DNA of 64,000 bases from DATFVJ01 sp963727015 (GTDB lineage Bacteria; Actinomycetota; Actinomycetes; Streptosporangiales; Streptosporangiaceae), in the NCBI GenBank assembly GCA_963727015.1, contig CAVSEV010000007.1, positions 248,001 through 312,000 on the forward strand, given 5' to 3'. The translations under genes and the position numbers were made by a program. The notes under the pieces were generated by a model. It had not been told where the DNA came from. It was given only the letters and a program-made list of their open reading frames with translations, and made no database searches. Below, piece by piece: positions 16,546 through 25,431 of this stretch. Positions within the stretch are counted from its first letter, which is position 1. Each line of letters begins with the position of its first letter.

Positions 16546-17173
16546 GGGCGTACCCCCTGCCGGTCAAGCAGCCAGGCGGGGTCCGGACCCAACGGCTAAT
16601 ATTCAAGCTTCCACCGTTGACTCTACGCCGCCTATCCCGCGACCCGCCCATTTCGTCAAATAAATAGGCCGAGGGCCGCGTAAATAGGCCGAGGGCCGCG
16701 CCAGGCCCACGATTGGTCAAAATGCACGCTGGGTCGGCATAGCGCGGCATATAGGCGATGTCCTCCCGCATTATTCAGAAATCTGCTGGTGTGCTCGTCA
16801 ATCAACCCCGGCGCTCGCCCCACGCTGGCTGCAGCCGTGCCCGGCCCGCGCCCTCATCGACAGGAGCCGGCGGGCACCCGGGGTATCGCCCGATGCCGGG
16901 CGCGTGCTCGGCGCAGTACCGCAAGGCTTAACCGAAACGGCGAAGGCCTGTCCGAGGCCTGTCCGGCATGGCGAATAAGCAACAACTTCTCCAGGCGGAG
17001 AAAAAAATGGGATGCTGATCTAAGGTATTCCGCACCGGGGAGAGGCCGCTGCGCCCTCGTCGCACAATCGGGACTTGACGAAAAGCAACAGCCGAGCTAA
17101 AAGAACTCGTCGCAGGCTAACTGCCGAGCCGTCGGAAAAGGGCGGCCGGCGGGGACAGGCAGGCCGCGGGTCC
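16546..17173. other. 628-base stretch without a convincing gene
   Basis: Both strands are interrupted and no coding pattern is supported. The only structure seen is the 20-base tandem duplication listed separately and a locally lower GC content. Confidence 0.6.
16661..16700. repeat. Perfect 20-base tandem duplication
   Basis: TAAATAGGCCGAGGGCCGCG occurs twice back to back (16661-16680 and 16681-16700) with no mismatch, upstream of the STAS/HATPase gene. It may be a recent slippage event or a doubled protein-binding site. Confidence 0.95.
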
Positions 17174-17914
17174 TCAGGAGGGGGCCGAACGGGTCGGCGG
17201 GGTCCATGCCAGCCGATCGAGGGTGCCGTCGACGGCGGCTTCGGCGACATCGGTGAGGCGGCGGTTGCGGCTGCGGGCGTAGCTCCGCAACCGGGCGAAG
17301 GCCTCAGCCATGTCGACGCCGGCCCGCTCGGAGATCACGCCCTTGGCCTGCTCGATTACCACCCGGCTCGTCAGCGCGCTGGCGAGCTGCTCGTTCAGGC
17401 GCTGGGCCTCGGCAGCGGCACGATGCGACACGACGCTGAGCGTGGCGAGGTCGGCGAAGGCGCGGGCGACGATGACATCCGCCTCGTCCATCGGGGTCCG
17501 CGCGATGCTGAACAGGTTCAGGGCGCCGATGGTAACCTCCCGCAACCGCAGCGGCAGGGCGAACGCCGACCCGAAACCGGCCCCGGCGACGGCGGCGGAG
17601 AACGACGGCCAGCGGCCGGACCCAGCCGCCAGGTTCTCATGTTCGACACGCTCGCCGGTGCGGAAGGCGTCCATACAGGGGCCTTCCTGGGCCTGGAGCT
17701 CGAACAGCTCCAGCAGGCGCATCGCCTCGCTGGACGAGGCCACCAGCCCCAGGTTGCCCTCGGGCGAGGCTAGCATCACTCCGGCGGCGGACACACCGAG
17801 CAGTTCCACGCACCGGTCCGTGAGCCCGGTCAGCAAATCAACGATGTCGTAGTCGCCAACGAGGGTATCGGCCATCTCGACAAGCGACCGGACCACTTCG
17901 GCTTCTCGGGTCAT
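17174..17914 (-). CDS. GAF-ANTAR domain regulator
   Basis: A 246-residue two-domain protein. A GAF sensor domain lies at about 20-165, with AGVMLASPEGNLGLVASSSE, then QEGPCMDAFRTGERV and FALPLRLREVTIGALNLFS. An ANTAR RNA-binding domain follows at about 170-235: LNEQLASALTSRVVIEQAKG, then VISERAGVDMAEAFARLRSY. ANTAR proteins stop transcription termination by binding paired RNA hairpins; GAF domains often sense small molecules or redox state. A GGGTGAG box precedes ATG 17914. It lies 74 bases behind a second GAF-ANTAR gene on the same strand. Its RNA target is not identified here. Confidence 0.92.
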   Translation of the reverse strand: MTREAEVVRSLVEMADTLVGDYDIVDLLTGLTDRCVELLGVSAAGVMLASPEGNLGLVASSSEAMRLLELFELQAQEGPCMDAFRTGERVEHENLAAGSGRWPSFSAAVAGAGFGSAFALPLRLREVTIGALNLFSIARTPMDEADVIVARAFADLATLSVVSHRAAAEAQRLNEQLASALTSRVVIEQAKGVISERAGVDMAEAFARLRSYARSRNRRLTDVAEAAVDGTLDRLAWTPPTRSAPS

Positions 17915-17988
17915 CTCAACTCACCCTCTTGAGCCCGGCGGCCTTCACGGCCGGAGCACGCCAGATCAAGGCCGGCCGGGCGGCTGGG

Positions 17989-18732
17989 TCATCCCAGCTG
18001 GAGCCTGCGGGCGACGACATCCTCGGCCACATCGGCGAGCAGCCGATCGTTGCTGAAAGCGTACGCCCGCAGCCGGATGATCGCCTCGGTGACGCTGACC
18101 CCCAGCTGGACCGAGACCATGCCGGCCGCGTTGTGCACCACGAAGTGGAAGTCGGCGCCGGCCTCCAGCCCCGCAGCCACCTCGTCCGCGGGCGCCCCGC
18201 CCTGGGCGTCCAGCACCCAGCGCGCGACCACATCAGCCAGGACGAGCGCATCGGCGTGCTGGTCGTCGCTCAATGGGCCAGACCGATCCCGGTAGAAGTT
18301 GAGCGCCCCGAGGCGCACCGCGCCGACCCGCAACGGGAACCCGAACACCGCCCGCACACCAGCTTCAAGCGCCGGCGGGGTGAAGGCGAACCACCGGCGG
18401 GTCACCGGATCCGCCAGGTCGGGCTCGGCCACGACCTGGTCCTGGTGGTAGGCGTCTACGCACGGGCCCTCGCCCAACGTGTACTGCAGCTCCTCGATCA
18501 AGTGGCTCACCTCGTTGCTGGTGCACAAGGACCCACTTGGGATGTCACCCGACATGAGCATCACCCCGGCCCCGTTCACCCCGACGATCCCCGGGCACAC
18601 CCCGCACAGCCGGGCTGACGACCACGCGTCCCCGCCGCCGGCGGACAGCTCAGCCAAGATCCGGTGAAGCCTGTCGCCTGCCATTTCAGCGCCACCAGCC
18701 CGGGCACGAGTCCGGCTTACGGTGCACGGCAC
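17989..18732 (-). CDS. GAF-ANTAR domain regulator, second copy
   Basis: A 247-residue paralogue of the next gene. The GAF domain (about 40-180) shows GAGVMLMSGDIPSGSLCTSN, then YTLGEGPCVDAYHQDQVV and VFGFPLRVGAVRLGALNFY. The ANTAR part (about 185-245) shows FHFVVHNAAGMVSVQLGVSV and EAIIRLRAYAFSNDRLLADV. The ANTAR segment lacks the QAKG core seen in the downstream copy (NAAG instead), a common variant whose RNA binding may differ. The start is GTG 18732 or the internal ATG 18684 just before the GAF region. Being first of the pair, it is probably cotranscribed with the downstream copy, and the two could form heterodimers. Confidence 0.87.
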   Translation of the reverse strand: MPCTVSRTRARAGGAEMAGDRLHRILAELSAGGGDAWSSARLCGVCPGIVGVNGAGVMLMSGDIPSGSLCTSNEVSHLIEELQYTLGEGPCVDAYHQDQVVAEPDLADPVTRRWFAFTPPALEAGVRAVFGFPLRVGAVRLGALNFYRDRSGPLSDDQHADALVLADVVARWVLDAQGGAPADEVAAGLEAGADFHFVVHNAAGMVSVQLGVSVTEAIIRLRAYAFSNDRLLADVAEDVVARRLQLG

Positions 18733-19190
18733 CGTGGCAATCGTCCACCTGCTGCCTCCTCCGCATGAGAAAGGAAAGCGTCAGCGGGGACTGGACTCAA
18801 CGCCTTTCAGGGGCCCGGACCACCGAGCCCCTCGTATCCGACGCTACGCCATCAAATGGCCGGCAGCAGCCTGGACCAGGTCGATGGAGAATCCGGATCA
18901 CCTGCCACGGATACCGTCGACCTAGCCAGCGGCACGCATCTCGAACCGCGGCACCCCAGCCCTCCACCCGCGCTGCGCGCTGTCGCCCGGGTTCCACGGT
19001 GAGGTTGCCGCGGATCGGCACGGTCACCACCCACGAGTCGCGCAGCTCGCGCGGGCTGGGTGGCCACGATGATCGCCTGTTCGGCCCGCTCGCCGCGCGG
19101 ACGACCGGGACGGCGGCCGGTTTCGGCGGCCGTCCCGGTCTGCGGGTCAGTGCCGGGCCCCTGATCCAGGATCACGGGCTGCATGACCGG
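18733..19190. other. 458-base gap without a supported gene
   Basis: Short open stretches occur on the minus strand (18852-19184), but they resemble no family and break between frames. A degraded regulator of the neighbouring exporter is possible but not supported. Confidence 0.5.
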
Positions 19191-20849
19191 TCATCCCGCT
19201 CGGTCTGCGCTGTTGAGCGCGACGTGCTTATCCGGTCTGGCAAGCTCGGCCTCGTAGCCGCCATCATCGGCGGGCGCGGGACCGGCGGCCTTGCGGGGCT
19301 TGCCGGGCATCCAGCGCAGCACCACGAACCCGCCCGTCAGCGCGAGCAGCGCCGCGATCAGCGTGGTGATGCGCATGGACTGGACGAACGCGTTGCTGGC
19401 AGGCCCGAGCAGCGACCGTCCGGCCGGGCCGAGCTGCTGCGCGACCGCCTGGGTGGCGGTGATCGAGGAGGACGCCGCGCCCCGGGCCGCGGCCGGCAGG
19501 CCGGCCAGCGACGGGCTGAGCGCGTTCCGGTAGAACTGGGCCAGGATCGAGCCGAGGATGGCGACGCTGAGCGCGACCGCGACCTGGCGGGCGGTGTTGG
19601 TCAGCGCGGAGCCCGCGCCGGCCCGCTCGCGCGGCAGCACGTCCATCACGGCGGCGGTGGCGGCCGGCGCGCTGACGCCGATCGCCGCGCCCTGGATGCC
19701 GAACAGCAGCGCGAGCAGCCAGATCGGCGTGGCGGTGCCGAGGCTGGCGTAACCCGCGATGGCCGCGGCCATGACGACCATGCCCGTCGCGCCGACCGCC
19801 TTGGCGCCGTAACGCTGGACCAGGCGCGCGCTGCGCGGCGACGCCAGCAGCTGCCCGGCCGCGAACGGCACGGTCAGCAGCCCTGCCGCGAGCGGGCTGT
19901 AACCGCGCACGTTCTGCAGGTAGAAGCTGGTGAAGAAGAAGACGCCGCCCATGCCGAAGAACACCAGGCCGAGCGCCCCGATCGAGGCGGACAGCCGCCG
20001 GTCCCGGAATAGCCGCACGTCGAGCGACGGGTGCTGGATCCGCGCCTCGTACACGGCAAAGGCCGCGAGGACGACCAGGCCGCCGACGATCGGGCCGAGC
20101 ACGCCCAGGTGCAGCCAGGAGACGCTGTCGCCGCCCTGGACGATGCCGTAGACCAGGAGCACCAGCCCCGCGATGGACAGCAGCACGCCCACGTAGTCGA
20201 TCCCGCCAGCCTCGCGGTTGCGGGACTCCGGCACCAGGATCGCGGCCAGGATGGCACCAATGGCGGTCACCGGCACGTTGATCAGGAAGACCGAACCCCA
20301 CCAGAAGTGGTCGAGCAGCAGGCCGCCGGCCACCGGGCCCGTCGCCACGCCGATACCGACCGCCATGGCCCACAAGCCGATGGCCCGGGGGCGTTCGGCC
20401 GGGTCGAAGACGTTGGAGATGATGGACAGCGTCTGCGGCATGACCGCGGCGCCGCCCAGGCCCATCGCGGCCCGCGCCAAGATCAGCTGCTCAGGCGACC
20501 GTGAGTAAGCCGAGAGCAGCGACGCGATGCCGAACAGCGCCAGCCCGATCATGAGCATGCGCTTGCGGCCGGCCTTGTCGCCGATGACGCCAAACGTGAA
20601 GAGCAGGCCGGCGAACACCACGGTGTAGGAGTTGATGGCCCATTCGAGCTGACTCTGACTCGCGCCGAGGCCCCGGCGAGGCTCGGCGATAGTCTTCAGC
20701 GCCACGTTCAGGACCGTGTTGTCGATGACGATGGCGAGTAGCCCGACGATCAGCACGCTGAGAATGGCCCAGCGGCGGCGGTAAATCGCCTCCGTATCCA
20801 TGTGTCCCTTTCGCCCTGCCAGGCCGGACCTGGTGGACATCTCATGCAT
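19191..20849 (-). CDS. MFS exporter, DHA2 (14-TM) family
   Basis: A 552-residue multidrug-type transporter with about 14 helices. Motifs are AIVIDNTVLNVALKTIAE in helix 1, GVIGDKAGRKRMLMIG (motif A), and AVGIGVATGPVAGGLLLDHF (motif C). The C-terminal tail is polar. An AGGAG box sits 8 bases before ATG 20849; a second ATG at 20801 (MDTEAIYRRRWAI) has its own AAAGGGA and would remove 16 residues. It is related to, but clearly distinct from, the other MFS gene near 14 kb. No adjacent regulator is intact. Its substrate is unknown. Confidence 0.9.
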   Translation of the reverse strand: MHEMSTRSGLAGRKGHMDTEAIYRRRWAILSVLIVGLLAIVIDNTVLNVALKTIAEPRRGLGASQSQLEWAINSYTVVFAGLLFTFGVIGDKAGRKRMLMIGLALFGIASLLSAYSRSPEQLILARAAMGLGGAAVMPQTLSIISNVFDPAERPRAIGLWAMAVGIGVATGPVAGGLLLDHFWWGSVFLINVPVTAIGAILAAILVPESRNREAGGIDYVGVLLSIAGLVLLVYGIVQGGDSVSWLHLGVLGPIVGGLVVLAAFAVYEARIQHPSLDVRLFRDRRLSASIGALGLVFFGMGGVFFFTSFYLQNVRGYSPLAAGLLTVPFAAGQLLASPRSARLVQRYGAKAVGATGMVVMAAAIAGYASLGTATPIWLLALLFGIQGAAIGVSAPAATAAVMDVLPRERAGAGSALTNTARQVAVALSVAILGSILAQFYRNALSPSLAGLPAAARGAASSSITATQAVAQQLGPAGRSLLGPASNAFVQSMRITTLIAALLALTGGFVVLRWMPGKPRKAAGPAPADDGGYEAELARPDKHVALNSADRAG

Positions 20850-20932
20850 CGTCGTTTCTCCTCTTCCTGATCCCGCAGTTGCACCCCCTGCCGCGCAGCG
20901 GGTCTGCTTCTTGGAACGTGGTCTGACGAGTT

Positions 20933-21036
20933 CCAGGCTGCGGCTAAGGACGCTGGCAGCGGATTGGGCGAACGCCCCGAAGTCGCGGTCGACGGTGCTT
21001 AGCTGTGCCCGGTGGCCTCCTTAGCGGAGGCCGGGG
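20933..21036 (+). repeat. Conserved leader, copy A (relative of 55933-56036)
   Basis: It aligns without gaps to the leader of the intact LAL gene at 56 kb. Identical blocks are CCAGGCTGCGGCTAAGGA, GCCCGGTGG and CTCCTTAGCGGAGGC, with a variable core between them. CCTCC-TTAGC-GGAGG can fold into a small hairpin that would hide a Shine-Dalgarno-like GGAGG. Confidence 0.85.
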
Positions 21037-21690
21037 AACTGCCGGGCGCCGTGCGGGTGGCGGCAGCGGGCGGCCGGTGGGTCTGCCATGAGTGGCTGGC
21101 GGCGGTCGCCTGCGGGCCGGACGACGAGCTGGCCGACTCGCTGCGCGAGGCGATGGATCACGGGCTGCTGCAGATCACCCCGAGGGAGCAGGCCGGGCAG
21201 GAGGTGTATGAGTCCCGGCACGCGCTGCTGCAGGAGGCGGTGTATGGCGAGTCGCTGCCGGGGAGCGGCCCGGCCGCACGGCGCCTATGCGAACGCCCTC
21301 GCCGGAATGCGGGCCGGCCTGCTGCCGGCGCCGCAGTTCACCGCGGAACTGGCAGCGCACTGGTATCGGGCCGGCCAGCCGGCCGAGGCGCTGACCTGGT
21401 CGGTGCGCGCCGCCGACCGCGCCGAGCGGGTGTATGCGCACGGGGAGGCGGCCCGGCGCTGCGAACGGGTACTGGAACTGTGGGACCAAGTGCCCGACGC
21501 CGCCGGCCGGGCCGGGACCGGCCGGGCCGGCCTGCACACCAGGGCAGCGCGGGCCTGGGAGTACGCCGGCGACGAAGCTCGGGCGCCGTCACACGTCGAG
21601 CAGGCGGTGCGGCAGGTGGACCCGGCCGCAGACCCGGTCCGGGCCGGCCTGCTGCACAACCTCCGCGGCTGGCAGGAAATGGCCCTTTGG
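21012..21690 (+). pseudogene. LAL regulator remnant, internally deleted and frameshifted
   Basis: The reading begins with SLAEAGELPG, matching the N-terminal leader peptide of the 56-kb LAL regulator. It then jumps at once to VRVAAAGGRWVCHEWLAAVA, which corresponds to a point about 950 bases further into that relative (VAAVAGRWVGHDWLAAVAG). A frameshift follows near 21270: RHALLQEAVYGESLPG is in one frame, and YRAGQPAEALTWSVRAADRA continues in another. Similarity stops around LLHNLRGW at 21670. The ATPase and the DNA-binding HTH are both missing. This is a deletion derivative of a paralogue, not a working regulator. Confidence 0.85.
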
Positions 21691-21717
21691 GTCACCGGTT
21701 TCCCCGGCTCCGGCCGA

Positions 21718-21772
21718 GCCCGGCAAGGCAAGGCCCGGCAAGGCCCGGCAAGGCCAAGGCAAGGCCCTTGCG
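21718..21772. repeat. Short direct repeats (CCCGGCAAGG-like)
   Basis: GGCAAGGCCCGGCAAGG-type units repeat about five times at the point where similarity between the LAL remnant and its intact relative ends. Such a tract could mark, or have caused, the deletion endpoint. Confidence 0.8.
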
Positions 21773-21799
21773 AGTGACATCTTAATAGTAGCCGGCAGG

Positions 21800-22519
21800 T
21801 TACCCGCCTTTCGCCTGCTTGGCGACATAAATATCCGCTGGTAACGGATTGGATTGGGCCGTGGCAACCTTGCTGGCTGCAGCGCCGAAATAGTCGCTGG
21901 CCTTATGGCGCGGGTTATCTGTTCCCCAGTGCCCTACCCGGGACTGAGGAATCATCTTGGGAATGTGCTTGGAACAATGAATGAAAGCCTCGGTGACATG
22001 CACAAGAACCCACTGCACTGGCTGGCGGCCTGGGTGCCCGGGCCCCGGAATGTCAAGATCAAATTCCTGCATGCGCGCGGGGGTGACGATGCCGGCGTCG
22101 CCGTTTACGTGCAGACCGATGAGATCGTGCGTGAAGTCAGCGAGGAAGATGCCGATGTGCGGGTTCTGCAACATGTTGCCGAGACTGGCCATCACGCCGT
22201 TGCCCCGGTACTCGGGGTAGGCGATAGTGCGGTCGTCCAGGACCCTGATGAAGCCAGCAGCACCAGCGCGGAAGCTGCAGTCGCACTGTCCTGAGCCATC
22301 GCTCGTGGCGATAAACGCCATTTCCATGCGCTGGATGAATTGCTGCATGACTGGGGTGAGCTGACCGGTGACTTGGTTGCTGTAGAATTGCTGGGCCCGC
22401 TGCGCAGTACCGCATCTTTCCTGGAGAATATGCTCACCCGCAGAGCCCGGCTGGCGCCGGTTATCGCTGCGCTTCCGTATTGGCGTGAAAACTCGGGCCG
22501 CCATATCTGGAACTGTCAT
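21800..22519 (-). CDS. Pyridoxamine 5'-phosphate oxidase-family FMN-binding protein
   Basis: A 239-residue protein with a PNPOx-like split-barrel core. Visible blocks are QQFIQRMEMAFIATSDGSGQ, then FIRVLDDRTIAYPEYRGNGV and NPHIGIFLADFTHDLIGLHV, with VLVHVTEAFIHCSKHIPKM at the end. Such proteins use FMN or related flavins in oxidation, reduction or antioxidant roles; this subgroup is poorly characterised. I chose ATG 22519 because GGAAGGACAGGAA stands right before it; the longer reading upstream has no coding character. No operon partner: the next minus-strand reading is a broken propeller gene. Confidence 0.82.
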   Translation of the reverse strand: MTVPDMAARVFTPIRKRSDNRRQPGSAGEHILQERCGTAQRAQQFYSNQVTGQLTPVMQQFIQRMEMAFIATSDGSGQCDCSFRAGAAGFIRVLDDRTIAYPEYRGNGVMASLGNMLQNPHIGIFLADFTHDLIGLHVNGDAGIVTPARMQEFDLDIPGPGHPGRQPVQWVLVHVTEAFIHCSKHIPKMIPQSRVGHWGTDNPRHKASDYFGAAASKVATAQSNPLPADIYVAKQAKGG

Positions 22520-22822
22520 TTCCTGTCCTTCCCCAACCAAGATCGTTCTCTTGAGCTGACTGGCAGGCTGGAAGGCCCGGTGCACCGCACATCCGCATGA
22601 CATGCCCTCGCGTAGCTGGCTCCCGGCGGCTTCCCTGCCAGGAACCCGCAGCACAAGGGTGCGCCGCCAACCCGGACGCCGGTATTGCACTCGCCTTGAC
22701 GCCTACCATGCACCGCAGGTCACAGGCACAAAGCCGGTACGGCTCGAGGCGCAGTTAGACCGGCGGCAGCTCACCGCCGCACATTGCCGTGCCGGGACCT
22801 GCTCTTGGCTGCGCCCGGCCGG
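22520..22822. other. 303-base gap, nothing recognised
   Basis: No gene, repeat or terminator could be supported between the FMN-binding protein and the propeller fragment. Confidence 0.5.
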
Positions 22823-23450
22823 CTACCAGGTTGGCAGCGAATGTTGTTCTGGACCGCGGGTAACCTGATCAACCGCTCCGCCCGCCGCCGCGACGATGCA
22901 GATCTGCACGTATCCGCCGTTGTTTCTGGCGAACGCGATCAGCGACCCGTCAGGGGACCATGCTGGCCACAGATCCTGCGTGCAGTTTGATTCCGGACAT
23001 GCCGCCAGCAGACGCGTGTGATGATGCGAGAGATCAGCGATATAGAGTCCGCTTGGATCTGTTTGAGCATAAACAAGGCTATTGCCACTAGGCGACCATG
23101 CCGGGTAATACTGGCCAGCGTTGGAAGACCTCAGCCACTTGTACGAATTGGCACGCACGTCGATGATCGCGATTCGTGACGGCGACTGCCCTATCGCGGC
23201 AGCGATGCACGCGCCGCTCGGTGACCACGTGACTGTATTAACGCCGCTCGGGCTCGCTACCGCATGCACCCCGCCACCGTCGGGGCGCATGAGGAATATG
23301 GTCCCGTCTTGGACGAATGCGATCTCCTTGCCGTCCGGGGACCAGGTCGGGTCAGAGCCGTCGCCACCGTGAGCCAGCACCCGCCGGTGCCGCCCTGTAA
23401 CGTCAGAGACGGCTATGTCGCCTTCGCCGCCAAATCGCCCGATCATGTCT
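22823..23450 (-). pseudogene. TolB/WD40-like beta-propeller fragment, 5' end lost to IS630 remnant
   Basis: About 205 residues show repeated propeller blades with the TolB hallmark PxWSPDG: DPTWSPDGKEIAFVQDG, VTWSPSGACIAA, YYPAWSPSGNSLVYAQT and WPAWSPDGSLIAFARNNGG. The reading stops naturally at 22823. Its beginning is replaced at about 23450 by sequence of an IS630 transposase on the other strand. No start codon, signal peptide or first blades remain. Full-length relatives are extracytoplasmic or kinase-linked propellers; what this one was attached to cannot be told. Confidence 0.75.
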
Positions 23451-23454
23451 GCCG

Positions 23455-23790
23455 GACCTGTCCCGACGTGCACCTGATCTGCGACAACTACGGCACCCAC
23501 AAGACCCCGGAGATCAAGAAGTGGCTGATCCGCCACCCCCGCTTTGAGCTGCATTTCACGCCGACCAGCTCGTCCTGGCTCAATGTCGTCGAACGGTGGT
23601 TCGCCGAGCTGACCAACCGCAAGCTGCGCCGCTCCGCCCACAACAGCGTCAACGAGCTCGAAGCCGACATCCAGGCCTGGATCGAGGCGTGGAACGAGGA
23701 CCCAAAGCCATTCGTCTGGACAAAGACCGCAGACGAGATCCTGGAGACCTCGCCAGATATCTTCAGCGAATTAACGACTCAGGACACTAG
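23455..23790 (+). mobile_element. IS630-family transposase C-terminal fragment
   Basis: It encodes the last third of an IS630 DDE transposase: HLICDNYGTHKTPEIKKWL holds the second catalytic Asp, and FTPTSSSWLNVVERWFAELT holds the Glu. The C-terminus continues to KPFVWTKTADEIL. Near 23745 a one-base loss moves the natural ending, LARYLQRINDSGH, into another frame with its stop at 23790. The N-terminal HTH and first Asp are absent, so it cannot transpose by itself. Its left edge truncates the propeller gene. No terminal inverted repeats were found. Confidence 0.85.
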
Positions 23791-24346
23791 CGGGCGCGGG
23801 TAGAAAAACGGTGAACGAGCCAGCGCACTGGATCGTGGGCGATGGCGAGCCCGAGCGCGCGGTGGAAGACCAGCCCTCCGCTGCGGGATCGGTGCTGTCG
23901 CGGCCTTGCCCCGCAGGCCCTGCGCTTCAACCTCTGAGCGGCTTTCGCCAGCCGCGCCCGCTTCCCGGCCTCCGCGACAAGCGCGTCCTGGCAGCGCACC
24001 GTCCATGCGGCGCCACGCAGGATCTGATTACCGAAGCCAGCGCCAAAGCACAACGGCCGGATGCCGCCACCTCCAGCCCCGGAAACGCGCCAGGGGCAAC
24101 CCATCGAGCTCGCGCCATGTTGCAGCGCTCAGTTTGAGCACGATGCTGGTTTCGGTCACGTTCCCTCATCCTCATGCCGTTGTTCATGCAGGGCGGAACG
24201 GCCGTCGCCGCCGCAGAGTAGTGCGGCCAGCGGCGGGTCCTGGCAGGCTGGCGGAATGACGTCGAAATACGGCGTGTACTGGTTGGCTCAGTGCGTTGCC
24301 AGCTGGCTGCTCCGCGCCGCTGGCTCTAGTCGTGGGGAAGGTGCCG
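23791..24346. other. 556-base gap without a supported gene
   Basis: Short readings exist on both strands, but none shows a family motif or a plausible ribosome site. Sequence next to the IS630 remnant may belong to the same damaged element. Confidence 0.5.
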
Positions 24347-25132
24347 ATGCATCCGATCAGTGACGACCGTATCTATAGCGAGCTGCGTGCGTGCACGGCG
24401 GAGCTCGCCGAGATCGTCAGCGGCGACCTGGCACGTCCGGTGCCGACCTGCCCGGAGTGGACGTTCCGGCAACTGGCCACGCACGTCGGCCGGGGCCACC
24501 GGTGGGCGGCCGAGATCGTGGCCACCCGGGCGGCCGAGGCCATCCCGTTTCGCCAAGTGCCGGACGGGAAGCTCCCCGACGATCCGGCGCGCCACGTGGA
24601 GTGGCTCAACGCCGCGGCGGCCCAGGTCATCGCGGCGGTAACGGCCGCCGGGAGCGATCTGGTATGGACGTTCCTCGGCACGGGGCCGGCCGGCTTCTGG
24701 GCGCGCCGCCGGGCCCACGAGGTCGCGGTGCACCTTGCGGACGCGCAGCTGGCAACCGGTCGTGACGTGGACCTTGCCGCCGACCTCGCCGCGGACGGGA
24801 TCGACGAATGGCTCGGCCTCGTCGCCGCGGGCACGGAACGCACCACCGAACTGGCGCGGGCGCATTCGCAACCGATCCGCGGGGACGGTCACACCCTTCA
24901 TTTCCACGCCTCCGATGACGGATTGGACGGCGCCGGGGAGTGGCTGGTCCGACGGACGGCGTCCCGCATCACGGTCGAGCCTGGTCACGCCAAGGCCGAT
25001 GTCGCTGTCCGCGGGCCCGCGGTCCGCCTGCTGCTCGTGCTCACACGCCGCCTGCCGCCTTCCGACCCTGCCATCGAGATCCTCGGCGACCACACGCTCT
25101 TCACGGACTGGCTCGACCACACGCCATTCTGA
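24347..25132 (+). CDS. Maleylpyruvate isomerase-family mycothiol-dependent protein
   Basis: A 261-residue protein with an N-terminal DinB/MDMPI helical bundle: CPEWTFRQLATHVGRGHRWA is the family block after the first helix, and RRRAHEVAVHLADAQLATG carries His and Glu positioned like metal ligands. The C-terminal half resembles the SCP2-like MDMPI-C domain. Members use mycothiol, the actinobacterial thiol, for isomerisation or conjugation; the exact substrate is unknown. ATG 24347 is chosen because GGGGAAGG precedes it. It stands alone; a smaller relative lies at 29.4 kb. Confidence 0.88.
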   Translation: MHPISDDRIYSELRACTAELAEIVSGDLARPVPTCPEWTFRQLATHVGRGHRWAAEIVATRAAEAIPFRQVPDGKLPDDPARHVEWLNAAAAQVIAAVTAAGSDLVWTFLGTGPAGFWARRRAHEVAVHLADAQLATGRDVDLAADLAADGIDEWLGLVAAGTERTTELARAHSQPIRGDGHTLHFHASDDGLDGAGEWLVRRTASRITVEPGHAKADVAVRGPAVRLLLVLTRRLPPSDPAIEILGDHTLFTDWLDHTPF

Positions 25133-25431
25133 GACACCAATCCCGAGCCTAGCTCGGCAGACGCGGCAGAAGAGCATGTCCCGATTCGCCTTTCAGCGAT
25201 CTTGCCCCGATCCGGGACAGCATTCGGCTGGCGAGGGATCGCGCGTCATCGCCCGGCGACGCTGGGCGAGCAACCGGGTCGCCACGCCCATCGCGCGGGC
25301 GGCCAGGTTGGCCTGACCGAGGGCCGGCGGCCGGCAAATGGCGGTGGATGAGCTGATCTGGATGCCGGGCGGCGGGCCTGGCAGCTTCGTTTCATACAGT
25401 GGCAGGGCTTCTCCCGCACGCGATCGAAGGG

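Noticed and set aside
16789..17100. Possible 103-residue gene upstream of the GAF-ANTAR pair
   Set aside because: No ribosome site, Arg/Pro-rich composition and no recognisable pattern.
18765..20012. Plus-strand reading of about 415 codons opposite the second MFS gene
   Set aside because: Low-complexity Arg/Gly/Gln-rich shadow of a transmembrane protein gene.
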